Shown here one piece after another: positions 24,858-34,521 of a stretch of DNA of 64,000 nt. A program made the translations under genes and the position numbers. This stretch comes from Mycobacterium sp. (GTDB taxonomy: Bacteria; Actinomycetota; Actinomycetes; Mycobacteriales; Mycobacteriaceae): positions 62,001 to 126,000 of the forward strand of contig JAKFVT010000059.1 in the NCBI GenBank assembly GCA_021732005.1, read 5' to 3'. The stretch's first letter is position 1. Every line of letters starts with the position of its first letter. The notes below the pieces were generated by a model. It did not search any database. It was not told the origin of the DNA and worked only from the letters and a program-made list of their open reading frames with translations.

Positions 24858-25850
24858 GTGCTACTGGAATTGGATGCTGATCAGCGGTTGTGGCAGGACA
24901 CCGTGCGTGACGCGGTGGCCAAGCAATGCCCCGCTTCGCTGATCCGCGGGGTCGCCGAGGACGGCGTCGACCCGACCCCGCTGTGGGAGTCCTATGTGGA
25001 GGCGGGCTGGACGGAGCTGGCCGAGCCGGAGAACGCGGTTGAGCTGGCGATCGTGCTGGAGGAGTTCGGCCGGGCGACCGACCCGACGCCGTTCCTGGCC
25101 ACCCTCACCCAGTTCGCGCCGCTGGCCGGTGATCGCTATGACCCCCGGCAGGCCGGGACCGCGGTCTTCGAAGGCGTCACCGCCCATCGGGACAGCAGCG
25201 GGTGGGTGCTGGCCGGAACCTCCAGGTACGTCCTGGACGCCGACCGGGTGCAGAAGCTCGCGGTGGTGACCGACGCCGGCGTGTTCGTCGTCGACGCCGC
25301 CGTCGCGACCGTCACGCGGGTCTCGGTGTTCGATCCGGTCATGCACGTCGCTGACGTCACTTTCCCCGGCGTGGTGGTGTGCGACGACGATCGGGTGCAC
25401 GCCGACCCCGAGCGGGCCCGTCACATCGCGCTGACCGGAGTCGCGATCACAACGGTCGGGGCGTGTCAGCGGATCCTCGACCTGGCTCTGCAGCATGTTC
25501 GGGATCGCCACCAGTTCGGAGTGCCGATCGGCTCTTTCCAAGCGGTGCAACACAAAGCAGTCGACATGCACGTCGCGATAGAACGGGCTCGCGCCCTGGC
25601 CTACTTCGCCGCGTTGACCATCAGCGCCGACGACCCGCGCAGGCGGCTGGCCGCCGCCATGGCGAAGGCGGCGGCGGGCGACTGCCAGTCGGTGGTCTTC
25701 CGGCACGGCCTCCAACTCTTCGGGGCCATGGGCTTCACGTGGGAGAACGACGTCCAATTTGCGCTCAAGCGCGCCAAGGCCGGCGAGCTCATGCTGGGCG
25801 GCGCCGCCGAACATCGCGCCGTGATCGCCGACGAGTACAGGGAACTGTAG
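24858..25850 (+). CDS. Acyl-CoA dehydrogenase, short partner subunit
   Basis: 330-residue FadE. The C-terminal half is conserved (HQFGVPIGSFQAVQHKAVDMHV and FRHGLQLFGAMGFTWENDVQFALKRAKAGELMLGG), whereas the N-terminal and beta domains are shortened and lack the TEPGxGSD motif. That is typical of the second subunit of heteromeric mycobacterial acyl-CoA dehydrogenases. The GTG start has GGAGGC upstream. The next gene, a full-length FadE, starts directly after the stop, so the two form the enzyme together. Confidence 0.9.
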   Translation: MLLELDADQRLWQDTVRDAVAKQCPASLIRGVAEDGVDPTPLWESYVEAGWTELAEPENAVELAIVLEEFGRATDPTPFLATLTQFAPLAGDRYDPRQAGTAVFEGVTAHRDSSGWVLAGTSRYVLDADRVQKLAVVTDAGVFVVDAAVATVTRVSVFDPVMHVADVTFPGVVVCDDDRVHADPERARHIALTGVAITTVGACQRILDLALQHVRDRHQFGVPIGSFQAVQHKAVDMHVAIERARALAYFAALTISADDPRRRLAAAMAKAAAGDCQSVVFRHGLQLFGAMGFTWENDVQFALKRAKAGELMLGGAAEHRAVIADEYREL

Positions 25851-27029
25851 ATGCAACTTTCGTTCGATCCCGATGTCGAGTCATTCCGCGACGAGTTCAG
25901 TGCGTTCCTGGACGCCAACCTGCCCAGCGAGGCCGAAACCCAGGAGCGGCCACGGTCGGTGTCGCACATGCCGGCCTGGGCGCGGCGCTGGCAGCGGCTG
26001 CTGTTCGACAACGGCTGGCTCCTGCCCGGTCAGCCGCCCGAGTTCGGCGGCCGCAACGCCTCGATCCTGCAGCAGTTCGTTCATCTCGAGGAGCTCTGCC
26101 GCCGCAGGATCTATCACAGCTTCAACCCGCAGGGTGTGAATATCATTGCGGCGTCGTTGATCTCGTTCGGATCCGACGAGCAGAAGCACCATTGGGCGGT
26201 GCCCGTGCTCAAGGGTGAGAAGACCGCATCGTTGGGAATGAGTGAGCCGAGTGCGGGGTCGGACCTGGCCTCCCTGCGCACCCGCGCCGTCCGGGACGGC
26301 GACCACTTCGTGGTGAACGGCCAGAAGGTGTGGACCTCGGGCGCCCACGACGCGGATTTTCTGCTGACGTTCGTCCGGACCGACCCGGACGCCCCCAAGC
26401 ACAAGGGCATCAGTGTGCTGCTGATCCCGACCGACCTGCCCGGGGTGGTCTGCCGGCCGTTCGCGTCGATCTGCGGGATCGACGACAAGGACTTCAACGA
26501 GGTGTTCTTCACCGATGTCCGGGTCCCGGCCGAAAACCTGGTCGGTCCGCTCAACGGCGGGTGGGGGGTGGCCAACGGATCACTGGGCCACGAACGCACG
26601 ATGATGTGGCTGGGCTTCGCCGACCGGATCGCCAACATGATCGGGGACTTCGAGCCGAAAACGCCGCTGGAGAAAGACCAGTACGCGTCGATGATCATGG
26701 ACTACCAGGCGTTACGACTGATGGGTTCCTCAGGACTGGCCAAGGCGGCACGCGGCGAAACCGATGTGGCCTCGGTGTCGGTGGTCAAGTTGTTCGGTTC
26801 CGAGGCCGAGTTGCGAGCGTCCGAATACGCGCTCACGGCAAGCGGATCCGACGGGCTGGTACATCCGTCCAGCACCGGGCCGTACGCGCACCTCAATCTG
26901 GACCACTACTTCGCCAGCTGGTTCGAGCGTCATGCCCGCAGTTTCGCCGGAACGATCGCCGGGGGTACCTCGGAGATCCAGCGCAACATCATCGCTCAGC
27001 AGGTCCTGAGCCTGCCCCGGTCGAAGTAG
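25851..27029 (+). CDS. Acyl-CoA dehydrogenase (FadE family)
   Basis: 392-residue full-length FadE with GMSEPSAGSDLASLRTRAV, FVVNGQKVWTSGAHDADF, a variable helical region and the C-terminal IAGGTSEIQRNIIAQQVLSL. GGTSE replaces YEGTSE, so the MCAD-type base is missing, as in its counterpart at 507-1631. The ATG follows the previous stop with no gap. The same order of long and short subunits, reversed, occurs at 1-1631. Function is desaturation of a bulky acyl-CoA. Confidence 0.92.
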   Translation: MQLSFDPDVESFRDEFSAFLDANLPSEAETQERPRSVSHMPAWARRWQRLLFDNGWLLPGQPPEFGGRNASILQQFVHLEELCRRRIYHSFNPQGVNIIAASLISFGSDEQKHHWAVPVLKGEKTASLGMSEPSAGSDLASLRTRAVRDGDHFVVNGQKVWTSGAHDADFLLTFVRTDPDAPKHKGISVLLIPTDLPGVVCRPFASICGIDDKDFNEVFFTDVRVPAENLVGPLNGGWGVANGSLGHERTMMWLGFADRIANMIGDFEPKTPLEKDQYASMIMDYQALRLMGSSGLAKAARGETDVASVSVVKLFGSEAELRASEYALTASGSDGLVHPSSTGPYAHLNLDHYFASWFERHARSFAGTIAGGTSEIQRNIIAQQVLSLPRSK

Positions 27030-28055
27030 ACCGCCGCACTCCTCTCTGGCCGCGCGCGTCGCGCGAATCCGGGCTGCTCCAGGCCCACCGTCGGCCCTCC
27101 TGGCGCGCCGGTCGCACGCCTGGTGAGAGCAGCTTTCTGCCCCGGGGTTAATTCGTGCGCGTGGTGGGTGAAGAGCTCTCACTTGACCGGATCGGTGCTG
27201 GAAACCTGCCCGGCACCGCACCGTGAGTCGTTTGCTGACTGGTTTCTGACGTCGTCAAGGGGCTCTCAGGAATTCTCAGGTTATTCCGAGTGTGCGGATC
27301 CACAAATGAGGCGCAGTTAACTCACTGGGCAAGAAAAATGGCGATAGTCGAGCGATCCCAGCGAATAATTATCGCGCCGGTCCCCGCCTGCGTTACTCCG
27401 GTCGCGGAACTCGTCACCTGGGCACTCCCTGACTGGTCCCGCGTGTACTCGACACTGAACTGCGTAGACCGCGATGTTCCCCATCGCGGCGCGGTTCAAA
27501 CCGGTTTCTGCAAACTGGTCGGGCTGCTGATCGTGCATCGCGGTGAGCGCCCCATGGACCGGGCCTCGAGCCGCCCAGCGGCGTGTCGCGCCTGCGATTC
27601 GCGGTGAAATTTTCTTTGGGGGCCGGAACGCCGGTCTGCCAGCAGCAGCGAACGTGGCGGCTGGTCACAACTGCCACACAGGTTCTTGCTGACCGTTCGC
27701 TTAGCTCACGAGTTAGGTTGGCCGGACCGCGGCGGTTCCGGCGGATGGCGCGGTGGGTCACGGGTGGGCTCCGCTACCTCATTAGGCGTGCTTAGGCACT
27801 ACGCGGGCCGCGGCCGGGCCACCCCGTGTAGGCCGGCTCCCGCCGCAGCGCCAGCTGACGCACAATCCTTTGCTGAAACTATATATGCGTACCCGTTAAA
27901 TAATGTCGGCTAATTTCGATCTAGCTAACTCAAAAGGAATTGATCACGGATTAGATACAGCAACGCCGAAAAACTGAGAGCAAACGCTTGGCTACTTAGG
28001 TTCTTCTCAGGTATGTTCGCGCTTGTCGGGGCACAGCCATTTTGAAGGGATAGTC
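27030..28055. other. Long region without recognisable genes, upstream of repeat protein
   Basis: About 1 kb with no reading frame showing normal codon use. The first half is GC-rich. The last 200 bases (about 27850-28050) are distinctly AT-richer than the rest of the window, with an AACTATATATGCG stretch near 27875, so the promoter and leader of the repeat-protein gene probably lie there. No operator of the recurrent GAGAAY type was seen. Confidence 0.6.
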
Positions 28056-31000
28056 ATGGACGTTGCTGTTCGGTCGTATCTGACCGCGGGGGTGGCAGTC
28101 TTCGGGGCCAGCGCGATTGTGCTGGCGCCCATCCAGGTGACACCGCCGGATCTCCATCTGGTGCGTGATCGCGCTATGTCGGCTCTTGCCGATGTTTCAC
28201 TGTCCTCACTAGAAGACGTGATCCAGGCCATCAACAATGGGTGGAACGGTGTGAGGGGCGGACTCAACGCCCTCAACAGCGCCGCAGACACCGCGATCAC
28301 GCAATTCGGTGATGCCCTTCAGGCGACTCTGATCGCCGGGATCGGTTCGGGCAACACCGCTCTGCAGTCCGTCGTCGACGGCCTGCTCGACGGCGGAAGC
28401 ACGCTCGCCCGCGCGGTCGACAACGCCATCGCCGCATTCCCGAACCCGCAGGCGTTCATCGATGCGGTGGTTCAGGCCTTCGCCAACATCGATGTCAATC
28501 TCGGGCTCGCTATCCAGGCTGCACTAAGTGCTGCACTGAATCTGAACCTGAATGCGGCTGACCTGGCCAACGCCCTGATCGCCGGCGGTGCCGCTCTTGC
28601 CGCGGCATTCAACGCCGCGGTCGCGGGCTTCCCGACGCCGGCCGACTTCGCGGCGGCGTTCGAAGCTGCGCTGGCCGCCGTCAACCCCACGCTGGGCATC
28701 GTCGGCAACGTGATCACCAACCTCACCGGTGCACTGGGTGACGTCATCCGCGCTGCGATCACGGCCAAGGTCGACATGTTCCAGGCGGTGCTCACCGCAC
28801 TGGCTGACAGCGGCAGTGCGCTGGCGGCCGCCTTCCAGGCAGCGTTGTCGGCATTCCCGAACCCCGCGGCGTTCATCACCACGCTGGTTCAGGCGTTCAC
28901 CAACATCAACGCCAACCTGGGCCTGCAGCTGATGCTCGCGCTCCAGGGAGAGATCACTGGTCTAGGTGACTTCATCCAGGCTCTGATCAATGGCGGCGCC
29001 ACTCTGGCGGCGGCGTTCAACGCGGCCTTGGGCGACTTCCCGACCCCGGAGGCCTTCGTCAACGCGCTCACCGGCGCGCTGGCGGCGCTCAATCCCACTT
29101 TGGGCGTGCTCGCGAACGCGTTCACCACGTTCACCGGTCAGTTGGCGACGACGATCCAGGCCGGAATTGCGGCTGGGCTCACCGGTTTCCAGGCGCTGCT
29201 GAATGCGTTGGGTAACCCGCTGAGTGCGCTGTCGGCGGCGTTCCAGGCAGCACTGGCGGCCTTCCCGAACCCGCAGGCGTTCATCAACGCTCTGGTTCAG
29301 GCGTTCGGCAATATCGACGTCAACCTGGGTCTGGCCTTGCAGGCGATCATCAACGCTTCGATCGATGGCCCGCAGGCCTTCCTCGAGGCGCTGATCTCGG
29401 GCGGGGCAGCTCTGGCGGCGGCGTTCAACGCGGCACTGGCGAACTTCCCGAGCCCGCAGGCGTTCGTCGACGCCTTGGTCGGAGCGTTCGCGGCGATCAA
29501 CCCCGCGCTGGGCATCCTGGCCAATGCGTTCACCACGTTCACGGGCCAGTTGGCGACCACGATCCAGGCCGGAATTGCGGCCGGGCTCACGGGTTTCCAG
29601 GCTCTGCTCGACGCGCTGGGCAACCCGGCCAGTGCGCTGTTCGCGGCGTTCCAGGCGGCCTTGGCGGCGTTCCCGAACCCGCAGGCGTTCATCAACGCTC
29701 TGGTTCAGGCGTTCGGCAACATCGACGTCAACCTGGGTCTGGCCTTGCAGGCGATCATCAACGCTTCGATCGATGGCCCGCAGGCCTTCCTCGAAGCGCT
29801 GATCTCGGGCGGGGCAGCTCTGGCGGCGGCGTTCAACGCGGCACTGGCGAACTTCCCGAGCCCGCAGGCCTTCGTCGATGCGCTCACCGGCGCGCTGGCG
29901 GCGATCAACCCGACGCTGGGCATCCTGGCCAATGCACTGACCACGTTCACGGGTCAGTTGGCGACGACGATCCAGGCCGGAATTGCGGCCGGGCTCACGG
30001 GTTTCCAGGCTCTGCTCGACGCGTTGGGTAACCCGCTGAGCGCACTGTCGGCGGCCTTCCAGGCGGCCTTGGCGGCGTTCCCGAACCCGCAGGCGTTCAT
30101 CAACGCTCTGGTTCAGGCGTTCAGCAATATCGACGTCAACCTGGGCCTGGCCTTGCAGGCCGCGCTCAACATCGGCGTCGACGGGCTGCAGGGCTTCGTG
30201 GACGCGCTGGTCAACGGTGGTGCGCAGCTGGCTGCGGCGTTCAACGCGGCGCTGGCCAACTTCCCGAGCCCGCAGGCGTTCGTCGACGCCTTGGTCGGGG
30301 CGTTCGCGGCGATCAACCCGGCGCTGGGCGTGCTCGCGAATGCGTTCACCACCTTCACCGGTCAGCTGAATGCCACCATCCAGGCCGGAATTGCGGCCGG
30401 GCTCACCGGTTTCCAGGCTCTGCTCGATGCGCTCGGTAACCCGCTGAGCGCGCTGTCGGCGGCGTTCCAGGCGGCACTGGAGGCCTTCCCGAACCCGCAG
30501 GCGTTCATCAACGCTCTGGTTCAGGCGTTCAGCAACATCGACGTCAACCTGGGTCTGGCCTTGCAGGCCGTGATCAACGCCTCGATCGAGGGCCCGCAGG
30601 CCTTCCTCGAAGCGCTGGTGTCGGGTGGGGCAGCTCTGGCGGCGGCGTTCAACGCCGCACTGGCCAACTTCCCGAGCCCCCAGGCGTTCGTGCAGGCGTT
30701 CGCCAACGCATTGGCGGCGCTGAACCCGACGCTGGGCATCCTGGCCAACGCGTTCACCACGTTCACCGGTCAGTTGGCTACCACCATCCAGGCCGGCATC
30801 GCGGCTGGTGGGACAGCCTTCCAGGCAGTGCTCGACGCGCTCGGCAACGGGGCCACCGCGCTGTCGGCGGCGTTCCAGGCGGCTCTGGCTGCCTTCCCGA
30901 ACCCGCAGGCGTTCATCAACGCGCTGGTCGACGCTCTGGGCAAGATCAACGTCAACCTGGCGCTGGCCTTGCAGGCAGCGCTCAACGTGAACCTTGATGG

Positions 31001-31904
31001 AGTGCAGGCGATCATCGACGCGCTGGCCAACGGCGGTGTGCAGCTGGCCGCGGCATTCAACGCGGCGGTGGCCAACTTCCCGAGCCCCGCCGAGTTCGTC
31101 ACGGCGGTCACCGGAGCGCTCGGTGGCGGTCTGCAGGTCGCTCAGCAGGTGTTCAACCAGGGTGCCGCGGCGCTCGAGGCCGGCCTGAATGCCGGTGTCG
31201 CAGTGGGCAACCAGATCATCACTGCGCTGGGATCCGGGTTGGTCCAGGGTGGCGCGGCACTGAATGCCGCGATCAACGCTGCACTGAAGGCGTTCCCGAC
31301 GCCGGAAGCGGTGATCAACGCCCTGGCAACGGCCGGTGCACAGTTCACCGCCGGGCTCGATGCACTGGTCAAGTCGATCAATGCGAGCCTGGGGCTCAAC
31401 ATCAACATCAACATCGGTGGCATTCACATCGGTGGCGGTATCAACGCCGGTGGTGGCGCGGGAGCGGCTGCTCTGGCCGCGGCCGGTGCTACGGCCGGTG
31501 CCGTGGCGGGGGCCGCCACCAAGGTGGCGGGTGTCAACGACTCGGCAACGAGCACCGGCGGCAATGCGCCGACTGTCTCGCTGAATGTCGCCGATGCGCC
31601 GGCGCCGACGTCCTCCAAGACGACGGCACCGAGCATGAAGGTTTCGGCTCCCAAGCTGAACCTTCCGGCACCGCCGAAGATCTCGCTGCCCGCGCCGCCG
31701 AAGATCTCGCTACCCGCCCCGCCGAAGATCTCGCTGCCTGCGCCGCCGAAGGTGTCGCTGCCGTCGCTGCCGAAGCCGTCGACCAAGGGATCCTCGGATA
31801 CCAAGGCCGGCAGCAAGGCCGACAGCTCCGCCAAGGGTTCGGACTCGGGTTCGGGCTCGGCCAAGAGCGGGTCCGCCGGCAGTGCGAAGAAGGGCGCTGC
31901 CTAA
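28056..31904 (+). CDS. Large exported alanine-rich tandem-repeat protein
   Basis: 1282-residue protein. It starts MDVAVRSYLTAGVAVFGASAIVLAP, a signal- or anchor-like segment, with AAGGGA before the ATG. Residues about 125-1080 are Ala-rich helical repeats of 136 residues (408 bases) with the pattern AAFPNPQAFINALVQAF and ANFPSPQAFVDALVGAF; each unit is itself two related blocks of about 75 and 61 residues. A Gly-rich stretch (NININIGGIHIGGGIN) follows, then four PAPPKISL repeats and a Lys/Ser/Gly-rich basic tail. There is no PE or PPE signature. A cell-surface structural or adhesive role is inference; I do not recognise a named family. Confidence 0.88.
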   Translation: MDVAVRSYLTAGVAVFGASAIVLAPIQVTPPDLHLVRDRAMSALADVSLSSLEDVIQAINNGWNGVRGGLNALNSAADTAITQFGDALQATLIAGIGSGNTALQSVVDGLLDGGSTLARAVDNAIAAFPNPQAFIDAVVQAFANIDVNLGLAIQAALSAALNLNLNAADLANALIAGGAALAAAFNAAVAGFPTPADFAAAFEAALAAVNPTLGIVGNVITNLTGALGDVIRAAITAKVDMFQAVLTALADSGSALAAAFQAALSAFPNPAAFITTLVQAFTNINANLGLQLMLALQGEITGLGDFIQALINGGATLAAAFNAALGDFPTPEAFVNALTGALAALNPTLGVLANAFTTFTGQLATTIQAGIAAGLTGFQALLNALGNPLSALSAAFQAALAAFPNPQAFINALVQAFGNIDVNLGLALQAIINASIDGPQAFLEALISGGAALAAAFNAALANFPSPQAFVDALVGAFAAINPALGILANAFTTFTGQLATTIQAGIAAGLTGFQALLDALGNPASALFAAFQAALAAFPNPQAFINALVQAFGNIDVNLGLALQAIINASIDGPQAFLEALISGGAALAAAFNAALANFPSPQAFVDALTGALAAINPTLGILANALTTFTGQLATTIQAGIAAGLTGFQALLDALGNPLSALSAAFQAALAAFPNPQAFINALVQAFSNIDVNLGLALQAALNIGVDGLQGFVDALVNGGAQLAAAFNAALANFPSPQAFVDALVGAFAAINPALGVLANAFTTFTGQLNATIQAGIAAGLTGFQALLDALGNPLSALSAAFQAALEAFPNPQAFINALVQAFSNIDVNLGLALQAVINASIEGPQAFLEALVSGGAALAAAFNAALANFPSPQAFVQAFANALAALNPTLGILANAFTTFTGQLATTIQAGIAAGGTAFQAVLDALGNGATALSAAFQAALAAFPNPQAFINALVDALGKINVNLALALQAALNVNLDGVQAIIDALANGGVQLAAAFNAAVANFPSPAEFVTAVTGALGGGLQVAQQVFNQGAAALEAGLNAGVAVGNQIITALGSGLVQGGAALNAAINAALKAFPTPEAVINALATAGAQFTAGLDALVKSINASLGLNININIGGIHIGGGINAGGGAGAAALAAAGATAGAVAGAATKVAGVNDSATSTGGNAPTVSLNVADAPAPTSSKTTAPSMKVSAPKLNLPAPPKISLPAPPKISLPAPPKISLPAPPKVSLPSLPKPSTKGSSDTKAGSKADSSAKGSDSGSGSAKSGSAGSAKKGAA
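28437..31301 (+). repeat. Tandem 408-bp repeat array in the surface-protein gene
   Basis: The anchor TTCCCGAACCC or a close variant recurs at 28437, 28854, 29262, 29670, 30078, 30486 and 30894, and in a degenerate form at 31293. The spacing is 417 then 408 exactly five times, then 399. The central copies are nearly identical over long stretches, indicating recent amplification and a likely site of copy-number change. Confidence 0.9.
31674..31769 (+). repeat. 24-bp direct repeats encoding PKISLPAP
   Basis: CCGAAGATCTCGCTG or variants begin at 31674, 31698, 31722 and 31746. They encode the Pro/Lys repeats of the protein's C-terminal tail. Confidence 0.85.
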
Positions 31905-31918
31905 CCAGCACGAAGCGA

Positions 31919-31952
31919 ACTGTGGCCCCCTCCGAGAGGAGGGGGCCACAGT
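31919..31952. terminator. Strong bidirectional hairpin terminator
   Basis: Perfect 15-bp stem: ACTGTGGCCCCCTCC (31919-31933) and GGAGGGGGCCACAGT (31938-31952) with a GAGA loop. It sits between the convergent repeat-protein and P450 genes. There is no T-run, as is common for mycobacterial terminators. Confidence 0.8.
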
Positions 31953-31967
31953 CGTTGGTTCAACCGC

Positions 31968-33332
31968 TCACCAATCGATGACGGCGGCTTCTTTGCGCTC
32001 GGTGATGGGGCGAGCCAGACCCTGGTCCTCGCAGATCCGCTGCAGGTTGGCCAGCGTCTCGTCGAGCCCGGGACCGAGGCGCGGTCCGGGAGTGAAATCG
32101 GCAGGCAGGTGCTTCATGCCCTGGATGACGCCGATCGTCTCGTAATGCACGGTGCCTTCCTGATCGCAGACGTAGTCCGGCATCCGGTCGAGCACTGCGG
32201 TGACCATCGACTTGAACACCGTACGGGCCACGTTCGACCCGACGCAGCGGTGCACGCCGATCCCGAAGCTGAAGTGACGGTTACCTTTTCGGTCCAGTAC
32301 AACCTCGTTGGGCTTGTCGAAGACCGACGGATCGCGGTTGGCCATCGCCCACGACAGCCACAGCCGCTCACCCTCCTTGAAGCGATGGCCCTCGACCTCG
32401 ACGTCCGCGGAGAACGTGCGGCCGTCACCGGGTGCGGGGGTGTAGTACCGCAGGAACTCCTCGGTGGCGGAGTCCAGCAGGGCGTCCCGTTCGCGACTGA
32501 GCCGTTCCCGCTCGGCGGGATGCTCGCTCAGCCATTCCAGTGAATGGGCGGTCAGGGCGGTGGTGGTGTCGAAGCCCCCGCCGATGATCAGCCCGAGGTT
32601 GCCCAGTATCTCCAGATCGGGGGCGGGCTCACCGTCAATCCGCAGTTGCAGCAGCGCGTTCACCAGACCGGGCCGCGGATTCTCGCGGACCTCCATCATC
32701 GTGGTGACCATGTCGAGGCCCATCTGCCGGTTCATCTCGGCGACGCGGGGGGCGTCCGGCGAGTGTTCCGGAGTGGACACCGACAGGTGGGCGGGCTCGC
32801 TGTAGACCGGCCACTTCTGCAACTCGATACCCATCATGGCGAGGGTGAGCACCGCGGGCACGATATTGGCGAGGTCATCGACGAAGTCGATGTGCCCAGA
32901 CTCGATCTTCTCGTCAAGTGACGCACGTACGATCTCGTCGACGAAGGGCGCCCACCGCTTGACCGCAGCGGGGGACAGGTACGGGTTCAGCGCCCCGCGG
33001 TACGAGCTGTGTTCGGGCTCGTCCATCTCCAGGATGCCGCCGCGAACCACAGTGGCCCGCTGAGCCTTTGGGATAGTGATGCCTTTGTAGGGTGTCTCGC
33101 CGGTGAGATCGTGGTGGTTGGAGACCACCGGACAGCGCGCGAGTTCGAAGACCTCCTTGCTACCCGCGGCCACCCAGTGACCGTCGTAGACATCGGTCCA
33201 CGCCATCGGGCAGCGGGACTGCATCTCCTCGGTGATCTTCTCGAACTGCTGCCGATATTCCGGCGTGTGCCGATCGAAGTGATAGGTCGGCTGCTTTCGT
33301 TCGGTGTCGTCGGTGACGTCATCGATACTCAA
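31968..33332 (-). CDS. Cytochrome P450
   Basis: 454-residue P450. It has the I-helix LIIGGGFDTTTALT, the ExxR region EEFLRYYTPAPGDGR, and the heme loop HFSFGIGVHRCVGSNVAR with ligand C363. There is a longer than usual C-terminal tail of about 90 residues ending KEAAVIDW. The start is TTG 33332 with GGGAG eight bases upstream. Last gene of the SDR-ferredoxin-P450 operon. With that SDR and the divergent aldehyde dehydrogenase it could oxidise a methyl or methylene group stepwise to an acid. Confidence 0.92.
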   Translation of the reverse strand: MSIDDVTDDTERKQPTYHFDRHTPEYRQQFEKITEEMQSRCPMAWTDVYDGHWVAAGSKEVFELARCPVVSNHHDLTGETPYKGITIPKAQRATVVRGGILEMDEPEHSSYRGALNPYLSPAAVKRWAPFVDEIVRASLDEKIESGHIDFVDDLANIVPAVLTLAMMGIELQKWPVYSEPAHLSVSTPEHSPDAPRVAEMNRQMGLDMVTTMMEVRENPRPGLVNALLQLRIDGEPAPDLEILGNLGLIIGGGFDTTTALTAHSLEWLSEHPAERERLSRERDALLDSATEEFLRYYTPAPGDGRTFSADVEVEGHRFKEGERLWLSWAMANRDPSVFDKPNEVVLDRKGNRHFSFGIGVHRCVGSNVARTVFKSMVTAVLDRMPDYVCDQEGTVHYETIGVIQGMKHLPADFTPGPRLGPGLDETLANLQRICEDQGLARPITERKEAAVIDW

Positions 33333-33372
33333 GGTGTTGTCTCCCTTGATATTTGACTGGCAAAACTGGAGG

Positions 33373-33570
33373 TCAGTCCTCTTCGATGAGGATTGCCTGT
33401 TCAGGACAGGAGTGCGCGGCTTCGCGCACGAGCTCGATCTGGTCGGCAGGCACCTGTTCGGTGACCGGCGATGAGCTGCCGTCGATATCGCTGAGCTCGA
33501 ACATGTCTGGAGCGATCATGGCGCACAGCGTGTGCCCCTGGCACCGGTCCTGGTGAACCCGAACCTTCAC
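33373..33570 (-). CDS. Ferredoxin, 3Fe-4S type, P450 partner
   Basis: 65-residue ferredoxin from GTG 33570 (AGAGGAAAT upstream): VKVRVHQDRCQGHTLCAMIAPDMF and SCPEQAILIEED. The C-x5-C plus distal C-P pattern indicates a 3Fe-4S cluster. It lies between the SDR and P450 genes on one transcript and is the presumed electron donor to that P450. Confidence 0.92.
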   Translation of the reverse strand: MKVRVHQDRCQGHTLCAMIAPDMFELSDIDGSSSPVTEQVPADQIELVREAAHSCPEQAILIEED

Positions 33571-33605
33571 GGATTTCCTCTCAAATCTCTTGATAGTTCC
33601 GGTGT

Positions 33606-34466
33606 TCAGACGTGGTAGTCGTACCACTTGAGGTAGCCGCCGGCATCCACGCGCAGCTGCATACCGGTGACGTAGCGCGCCTCGTCTGACGCCAGCCACA
33701 GCACCGCGTTGCTGATGTCCAGCGGCTCGACGAAGTTGACCTTCATCGCCTGCTGGATGCCGAACACCGGCTCGGCGTCGGCGCGGGTCGGGTTTTCGAG
33801 ATCCGGCCGGAACGAGCGATACATCGGGTCGCTCTGCAGCATGTCGGTGTTGCAGTTTGTCGGGTGAACGACGTTGGCCCGGATACCCCGCACGGCGAGC
33901 TCGGTGGCGAGGTCATGGACATAATTGGACAGCAGGCGTTTGGCGACCATGTAGGACATCCCGCCTGGGTCCGCGCCAGGGTTGTCCTTCTGGTGTGCGT
34001 CCATCAGCGCCGCGGTGGAGCCGGTCGCGATGATCGAGGCGCCTGCCTCGAGATGAGGGAGCGCCACCTGTATCGCGTTGATGGTTCCGATCAGGTTGGT
34101 GTTGATGACGTCGCACCACGCCTGCAGTGGCGGCTGCCCTTTCATCCCGGCGATGCCGGCCTGGGCGACGACGATGTCGACCTTGCCGAACTCGGCCAGC
34201 CCCTGGTCGAGAGCCGCCTTGAGTTCGGCGGCCTCACGAACGTCGGCCTGCGCGGTGACGATGCCGCGCCCGGTCTTCTTGACCAGCTCGGCGGTCTCCT
34301 CGAGATCCTCGGGGGTCGCCATCTTGTAGCCGATGGTGTCGATGTCCTTGCACAAGTCGACAGCGATGATGTCGGCGCCCTCTTCGGCCAGCCGCAGAGC
34401 ATGGCTGCGGCCCTGCCCGCGCGCGGCACCGGTGATGAAGGCAACTCTGCCCTGGACTCGTCCCAC
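33606..34466 (-). CDS. Mycofactocin-coupled SDR-family oxidoreductase
   Basis: 286-residue SDR with the cofactor loop FITGAARGQGRSHALRLAEEGADIIAVDLC, which includes the RSHAxRLAxEGADIIAxD segment characteristic of mycofactocin-dependent dehydrogenases. The catalytic Ser lies in IIATGSTAAL, YMVAKRLLSN supplies Tyr and Lys, and VHPTNCNTDML follows. These enzymes hold NAD(H) tightly and pass electrons to the peptide-derived cofactor mycofactocin. The start is GTG 34466 after AGAGAGGAAT. It probably oxidises the alcohol formed by the P450 encoded downstream. Confidence 0.9.
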   Translation of the reverse strand: MGRVQGRVAFITGAARGQGRSHALRLAEEGADIIAVDLCKDIDTIGYKMATPEDLEETAELVKKTGRGIVTAQADVREAAELKAALDQGLAEFGKVDIVVAQAGIAGMKGQPPLQAWCDVINTNLIGTINAIQVALPHLEAGASIIATGSTAALMDAHQKDNPGADPGGMSYMVAKRLLSNYVHDLATELAVRGIRANVVHPTNCNTDMLQSDPMYRSFRPDLENPTRADAEPVFGIQQAMKVNFVEPLDISNAVLWLASDEARYVTGMQLRVDAGGYLKWYDYHV

Positions 34467-34521
34467 AGGTATTCCTCTCTCTGACTGCTGTCTCGTTGTG
34501 TTGAAAAGTCTTGTGGTGCCG

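Noticed and set aside
27290..27607. 105-codon open frame in the gene-free kilobase
   Set aside because: Codon use is unlike the neighbours, there is no ribosome site, and the sequence shows no recognisable domain.
28437..31301. CRISPR array
   Set aside because: The repeats are 408 bp, contiguous without unique spacers, and in frame within a protein gene.
28962..31427. 821-codon open frame antisense to the repeat protein
   Set aside because: It is a mirror of the strongly biased, repetitive coding strand; it has no start signal and consists of Arg/Gln/Asp-rich low-complexity sequence.
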